DNA from: Dryocosmus kuriphilus
Lineage: Eukaryota; Arthropoda; Insecta; Hymenoptera; Cynipidae
Length of the DNA: 64,000 bases
Assembly (NCBI GenBank): GCA_038277395.1
Contig: CM076196.1
Span: 28,785,935 to 28,849,934 of the forward strand
Direction: 5' to 3'
Of this stretch, positions 56,901 through 64,000 are shown piece by piece. A model generated the notes under the pieces. The model was given only the letters and a program-made list of their open reading frames with translations. It did no database searches and was not told the DNA's origin. A program made the position numbers and the translations under genes. Each line of letters begins with the position of its first letter. Position 1 is the stretch's first letter.

Positions 56901-59900
56901 CTCATAAAATTTTAGAAACCACTCTTGCAAAATAAAAATTTACTCATTTTTTTCGGAGTTTTTTGCATTTTATTCATGAAACATAGGCCTCCTATAAAAT
57001 TGTCGATTTTTACCAATTCTCGTCCAATTTCTTATATACAATTTTAGAAGTTATTCCAACAAAGCGAAATTTTATTCATTTTTTAAGGAATTTTTTTTTT
57101 ATTTAAATCTTCAAATGTTTTCATTTTTCACCAATTTTCCCCACACAATTTTGAAAATTATCCAAGAAAAACAGACATTTATTCATTTTTTTTTCGTTAT
57201 TTTTCCCCTTTTAAATCATGAAATATCCTTTTCCTACAAAACTGACAATTTCTACCAAATTTTGTTCAATTTTTCTGACAATATTTTGGAAATTATTCAA
57301 CTTAAATAAAAATTTTATAATTTTTTTTTAGAATTTTGTCCATTTAAATTACGAATTCAACTTTTTCTGCAAAATTGAAATTTTTTGTTCCATTTTTCTC
57401 ATAAAATTTTAGAAACCACTCTTGCAAAATAAAAAGTTTACTCATTTTTTTTTTTTCGGAGTTTTTTGCATTTTATTCATGAAACATAGGCCTCCTATAA
57501 AATTGTCGATTTTTTACCAATTCTCGTCCAATTTCTTATATACAATTTTAGAAGTTATTCCAACAAAGCGAAATTTTATTCATTTTTTAAGGAATTTTTT
57601 TTTTATTTAAATCTTCAAATGTTTTCATTTTTCACCAATTTTTTCCCCACACAATTTTTAAAATTATCCAAGAAAACCAGACATTTATTAACTTTGTTCG
57701 TTATTTTTCCGCCTTTTAAATCATAAAGTATCTTTTTTTCCTACAAAACTGACAATTTCTACCAGATTTTGTTCAATTTTTCTTACACAATTTTGGAAAT
57801 TATTCGACTAAAATAAAAATTTTATCATTTTTTTTAGAATCTTGTCCATTTAAATTACGAATTCAACTTTTTCTGCAAAATTGAAATTCTTTGTTCCATT
57901 TTCTCATAAAATTTTAGAAACCATTCCAACAAAGTGAAATTTTATTCATTTTTTAAGGAAATTTTTTTTTTTTTATTCAAATCTTCAAATGTTTTCACTT
58001 TTTACCAATTTTTCCCACAAAATTTTGAAAATTATCCAAGAAAACAGACATTTATTCATTTTTTGCGTTATTTTTCCCTTTTTAAATCATGAAATATCCT
58101 TTTCCTACAAAACTGCCAATTTCTAACAATTTTTTGTTCAATTTTTCTTACAAAATTTTGGAAATTATTCGACTAAGATAAAAATTTTATAATTTTTTTT
58201 CGAATCTTGTCCACTTAAATTACGAATTCAACTTTTTCTGCAAAATTCAAATCCTTTGTTCCATTTTTCTCATAAAATTTTAGAAACCACTCTTGCAAAA
58301 TAAAAATTTACTCATTTTTTTCGGAGTTTTTTGCATTTTATTCATGAAACATAGGTCTCCTATAAAATTCTCGATTTTTACCAATTCTCGTCCAATTTCT
58401 GATATAGAATTTTAGAAATTATTCCAGCAGAGTGAAATTTTATTCATTTTTTAAGGAATTTTTTTTTTATTTAAATCTTCAAATGTTTGCAATTTTTACC
58501 AATTTTTCTCCCACACAATTTTGAAAATTATCCAAGAAAAACAGACATTTATTCATTTTTTTTTCGTTATTTTTTCCCCTTTTAAATCATGAAATATCCT
58601 TTTCCTACAAAACTGCCAATTTCTAACAAATTTTGGTCACTTTTTCTGACACAATTTTGGAAATTATTCGACTAAAATAAAAATTTTATCATTTTTTTTA
58701 GAATCTTGTCCATTTAAATTACGAATTCAACTTTTTCTGCAAAATTGAAATTCTTTGTTCCATTTTTCTCATAAAATTTTAGAAACCACTCTTGCAAAAT
58801 AAAATTTACTCATTTTTTTCGGAGTTTTTTGCATTTTATTCATGAAACATAGGTCTCCTATAAAATTGTCGATTTTTACCAATTTCTCCAATTTCTCATA
58901 TACAATTTTAGAAACTATTCCAACAAAGTGAAATTTTATTCATTTTTTAAGGAATTTTTTTTTTTTTTCAAATCTTCAAATGTTTTCACTTTTTACCAAT
59001 TTTTCCCACAAAATTTTGAAAATTATCCAAGAAAAACAGAAATTTATTCACTTTTTTCCTTATTTTTCCCCTTTTAAATCATGAAATATCCTTTCCTACA
59101 AAACTGCCAATTTCTAACAAATTTTTTTTCAATTTTTCTTACAAAATTTTGGAAATTATTCGACTAAGATAAAAATTTTATATTTTTTTTTTTAGAATCT
59201 TGTCCAATTAAATTACGAATTCAACTTTTTCTGCAAAATTGAAATTCTTTGTTCCATTTTTCTCATAAAATTTTAGAAACCACTCTTGCAAAATAAAAAT
59301 TTACTCATTTTTTTCGGAGTTTTTTGCATTTTATTCATGAAACATAGGTCTCCTATAAAATTCTCCATTTTTACCAATTCTCGTCCAATTTCTGATATAG
59401 AATTTTAGAAATTATTCCAGCAGAGTGAAATTTTATTCATTTTTTAAGGAATTTTTTTTTTATTTGAAATCTTCAAATGTTTGCAATTTTTACCAATTTC
59501 TCCCACACAATTTTGAAAATTATCCAAGAAAAACAGACATTTATTCATTTTTTTTCGTTATTTTTCCCCTTTTAAATCATGAAATATCCTTTTCCTACAA
59601 AACTGACAATTTCTAAAACCAATTTTTGTTCAATTTTTCTGACAAAATTTTGGAAATTATTCGACTAAGATAAAAATTTTATAATTTTTTTTAGAATCTT
59701 GTCCAATTAAATTACGAATTCAACTTTTTCTGCAAAATTGAAATTCTTTGTTCCATTTTTCTCATAAAATTTTAGAAACCACTCTTGCAAAATAAAAATT
59801 TACTCATTTTTTTCGGAGTTTTTTGCATTTTATTCATGAAACATAGGTCTCCTATAAAATTCTCGATTTTTATCAATTCTCGTCCAATTTCTGATATAGA

Positions 59901-62900
59901 ATTTTAGAAATTATTCCAGCAGAGTGAAATTTTATTCATTTTTTAAGGAATTTTTTTTTTATTTAAATCTTCAAATGTTTTCATTTTTACCAATTTTTCC
60001 CACACAATTTTGAAAATTATCCAAGAAAAACAGACATTTATTCATTTTTTTCGTTATTTTTCCCCTTTTAAATCATGAAATATCCTTTTCCTACAAAACT
60101 GCCAATTTCTAACAAATTTTGGTCAATTTTTCTGACACAATTTTGGAAATTATTCAACTAAGATAAAATTTTATAATTTTTTTATCTTGTCCATTTAAAT
60201 TACGAATTCAACTTTTTCTGCAAAATTGAAATTCTTTGTTCCATTTTTCTCATAAAATTTTAGAAACCACTCTTGCAAAATAAAAATTTACTCATTTTTT
60301 TCGGAGTTTTTTGCATTTTATTCATGAAACATAGGTCTCCTATAAAATTCTCGATTTTTATCAATTCTCGTCCAATTTCTGATATAGAATTTTAGAAATT
60401 ATTCCAGCAGAGTGAAATTTTATTCATTTTTTAAGGAATTTTTTTTTTATTTAAATCTTCAAATGTTTGCAATTTTTACCAATTTCCCACACAATTTTGA
60501 AAATTATCCAAGAAAAACAGACATTTATTCATTTTTTTCGTTATTTTTTCCCCTTTTAAATCATGAAATATCCTTTTCCTACAAAACTGCCAATTTCTAA
60601 CAAATTTTGTTCAATTTTTCTGACACAATTTTGGAAATTATTCAACTAAGATAAAAATTTTATAATTTTTTTTAGAAATCTTGTCCATTTAAATTACGAA
60701 TTCAACTTTTTCTGCAAAATTGTAATTCTTTGTTCCATTTTTCTCATAAAATTTTAGAAACCACTCTTGCAAAATAAAAATTTACTCATTTTTTTCGGAG
60801 TTTTTTGCATTTTATTCATGAAACATAGGTCTCCTATAAAATTCTCGATTTTTACCAATTCTCGTCCAATTTCTGATATAGAATTTTAGAAATTATTCCA
60901 GCAGAGTGAAATTTTATTCATTTTTTAAGGAATTTTTTTTTTTTTTATTTAAATCTTCAAATGTTTGCAATTTTTACCAATTTCTCCCACACAATTTTGA
61001 AAATTATCCAAGAAAAACAGAAATTTATTCATTTTTTTTCCTTATTTTTCCCCTTTTAAATCATGAAATATCCTTTTCCTACAAAACTGCCAATTTCTAA
61101 CAAATTTTGTTCAATTTTTCTTACAAAATTTTGGAAATTATTCGACTAAGATAAAAATTTTATAATTTTTTTTAGAATCTTGTCCATTTAAATTACGAAT
61201 TCAACTTTTTCTGCAAAATTGAAATTTTTTGTTCAATTTGTCTTATAAAATTTTATAAAACCACTCTTGCAAAATAAAAATTTACTCATTTTTTTCGGAG
61301 TTTTTTTGCATTTTATTCATGAAACATAGGTCTCCTATAAAATTCTCGATTTTTACCAATTCTCGTCCAATTTCTGATATAGAATTTTAGAAATTATTCC
61401 AGCAGAGTGAAATTTTATTCATTTTTTAAGGAATTTTTTTTTTATTTAAATCTTCAAATGTTTGCAATTTTTACCAATTTCTCCCACACAATTTTGAAAA
61501 TTATCCAAGAAAAACAGAAAATTTATTCACTTTTTTCCTTATTTTTCCCCTTTTAAATCATGAAATATCCTTTCCTACAAAACTGCCAATTTCTAACAAA
61601 TTTTGTTCAATTTTTCTTACAAAATTTTGGAAATTATTCGACTAAGATAAAAATTTTATAATTTTTTTTAGAATCTTGTCCATTTAAATTACGAATTCAA
61701 CTTTTTCTGCAAAATTGTAATTCTTTGTTCCATTTTTCTCATAAAATTTTAGAAACCACTCTTGCAAAATAAAAATTTACTCATTTTTTTCGGAGTTTTT
61801 TGCATTTTATTCATGAAACATAGGTCTCCTATAAAATTCTCGATTTTTACCAATTCTCGTCCAATTTCTGATATAGAATTTTAGAAATTATTCCAGCAGA
61901 GTGAAATTTTATTCATTTTTTAAGGAATTTTTTTTTTATTTAAATCTTCAAATGTTTGCAATTTTTACCAATTTCTCCCACACAATTTTGAAAATTATCC
62001 AAGAAAAACAGACATTTATTCATTTTTTTTTTCGTTATTTTTCCCCTTTTAAATCATGAAATATCCTTTTCCTACAAAACTGCCAATTTCTAACAAATTT
62101 TGGTTAATTTTTTCTGACAAAATTTTGGAAATTATTCAACTAAGATAAAAATTTTATAATTTTTTTTAGAATCTTGTCCTATTTAAATTACGAATTCAAC
62201 TTTTTCTGCAAAATTGAAATTCTTTGTTCCATTTTTCTCATAAAATTTTAGAAACCACTCTTGCAAAATAAAAATTTACTCATTTTTTTCGGAGTTTTTT
62301 GCATTTTATTCATGAAACATAGGTCTCCTATAAAATTCTCGATTTTTACCAATTCTCGTCCAATTTCTGATATAGAATTTTAGAAATTATTCCAGCAGAG
62401 TGAAATTTTATTCATTTTTTAAGGAATTTTTTTTTTATTTAAATCTTCAAATGTTTGCAATTTTTACCAATTTCTCCCACACAATTTTGAAAATTATCCA
62501 AGAAAAACAGAAATTTATTCACTTTTTTCCTTATTTTTCCCCTTTTAAATCATGAAATATCCTTTCCTACAAAACTGCCAATTTCTAACAAATTTTGTTC
62601 AATTTTTCTTACAAAATTTTGGAAATTATTCGACTAAGATAAAAATTTTATAATTTTTTTTTAGAATCTTGTCCATTTAAATTACGAATTCAACTTTTTC
62701 TGCAAAATTGAAATTTTTTGTTCCATTTTTCTTATAAAATTTTAGAAACCACTCTTGCAAAATAAAAATTTACTCATTTTTTTCGGAGTTTTTTGCATTT
62801 TATTCATGAAACATAGGTCTCCTATAAAATTCTCGATTTTTACCAATTCTCGTCCAATTTCTGATATAGAATTTTAGAAATTATTCCAGCAGAGTGAAAT

Positions 62901-64000
62901 TTTATTCATTTTTTAAGGAATTTTTTTTTTATTTAAATCTTCAAATGTTTGCAATTTTTACCAATTTCTCCCACACAATTTTGAAAATTATCCAAGAAAA
63001 ACAGAAATTTATTCATTTTTTTCCTTATTTTTCCCCTTTTAAATCATGAAATATCCTTTTCCTACAAAACTGCCAATTTCTAACAAATTTTGTTCAATTT
63101 TTCTTACAAAATTTTGGAAATTATTCGACTAAGATAAAAAATTTTATAATTTTTTTTAGAATCTTGTCCATTTAAATTACGAATTCAACTTTTTCTGCAA
63201 AATTGTAATTCTTTGTTCCATTTTTCTCATAAAATTTTAGAAACCACTCTTGCAAAATAAAAATTTACTCATTTTTTTCGGAGTTTATTGCATTTTATTC
63301 ATGAAACATAGGTCTCCTATAAAATTCTCGATTTTTACCAATTCTCGTCCAATTTCTGATATAGAATTTTAGAAATTATTCCAGCAGAGTGAAATTTTAT
63401 TCATTTTTTAAGGAATTTTTTTTTTATTTAAATCTTCAAATGTTTGCAATTTTTACCAATTTCTCCCACACAATTTTGAAAATTATCCAAGAAAAACAGA
63501 AATTTATTCACTTTTTTTTTCCTTATTTTTCCCCTTTTAAATCATGAAATATCCTTTCCTACAAAACTGCCAATTTCTAACAAATTTTGTTCAATTTTTC
63601 TTACAAAATTTTGGAAATTATTCGACTAAGATAAAAATTTTATAATTTTTTTTAGAATCTTGTCCATTTAAATTACGAATTCAACTTTTTCTGCAAAATT
63701 GTAATTCTTTGTTCCATTTTTCTCATAAAATTTTAGAAACCACTCTTGCAAAATAAAAATTTACTCATTTTTTTCGGAGTTTTTTGCATTTTATTCATGA
63801 AACATAGGTCTCCTATAAAATTCTCGATTTTTACCAATTCTCGTCCAATTTCTGATATAGAATTTTAGAAATTATTCCAGCAGAGTGAAATTTTATTCAT
63901 TTTTTAAGGAAATTTTTTTTTTATTTAAATCTTCAAATGTTTGCAATTTTTACCAATTTCTCCCACACAATTTTGAAAATTATCCAAGAAAAACAGACAT
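50913..64000 (+). repeat. Higher-order satellite array: about 26 units of about 495 bp, each of four related monomers
   Basis: The phrase CATAGGTCTCCTATAAAATT recurs about every 495 bp (about 51488, 51998, 52502, 52998, 53493, 53991 and so on to 63802). Within a unit, for example 52784-53277, four related monomers start at about 52784, 52906, 53038 and 53151. Each opens with a T(T)C-rich CAATTT-like phrase, then AAAATTTTnGAAATTATnC, an A-rich part and a run of T. The array reaches the window end. The leftmost units are more diverged. One unit (about 57890-57960) lacks a monomer. All open frames in it are repeat artefacts. Confidence 0.93.

Noticed and set aside
54379..61100. Repeated frames of about 60-80 codons starting MKFYSFFKEFFF
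   Set aside because: They recur with the satellite unit and are by-products of the array.

Overview
The window is a gene-poor, transposon- and satellite-rich stretch of an insect nuclear genome. Evidence for insect: a nuclear copy of mtDNA that reads only with the invertebrate mitochondrial code, two MBF2-family (arthropod-restricted) secreted-protein genes, and Transib, piggyBac, Crypton-like, Penelope-like and Jockey/R1-type elements. A hymenopteran with a large genome would fit the LINE ORF1/RT style, but the order is an inference.

Layout. 1-344: broken tail of an integrase-derived, CXC-type gene. 2050-3012: a foldback sequence with an 8-bp-TSD hAT-like MITE in its centre. 3201-3647 (-): intact MBF2 gene. 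3918-4740 (-): LINE 5' end. 4757-10226: 5.5-kb colinear NUMT from cox2 to nad4, with frameshifts and stops, and a trnF(+)/trnE(-) order that differs from the ancestral insect order. 10625-11180: MBF2 5' fragment abutting a LINE RT fragment. 11268-16238: complete Transib element with an uninterrupted RAG1-like transposase, CACAGTG termini and a nested 698-bp element holding a possible THAP-like exon. 16290-20067: large palindrome whose core is a pyrimidine (TATCTC) satellite and its purine mirror. 20067-20629: decayed LTR-retroelement integrase. 20690-22690: non-coding tandem repeats. 22713-26100: Penelope-like elements (PLEs). 26320-31300: LINE RT relics, degenerate tandem repeats and the second intact MBF2 gene (30078-30527, +).

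31420-43052 is a nested stack: an MBF2 pseudogene is split by about 11.1 kb made of a palindromic PLE, which itself holds a second PLE family (with two hammerhead ribozymes) and a Zator-like DNA transposon carrying a 105-base C homopolymer. 43290-50910 holds a foldback repeat, degenerate repeats, a Crypton-like tyrosine recombinase with introns, a decayed piggyBac transposase and a LINE ORF1. 50913-64000 is one uninterrupted higher-order satellite: about 26 units of about 495 bp, each made of four related monomers of about 115-130 bp.

Only the two MBF2 genes look like host protein genes. The Transib transposase is the only long intact transposase frame. Most other frames are satellite or shadow ORFs. 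Coordinates of decayed elements are approximate unless terminal repeats or target duplications are given.
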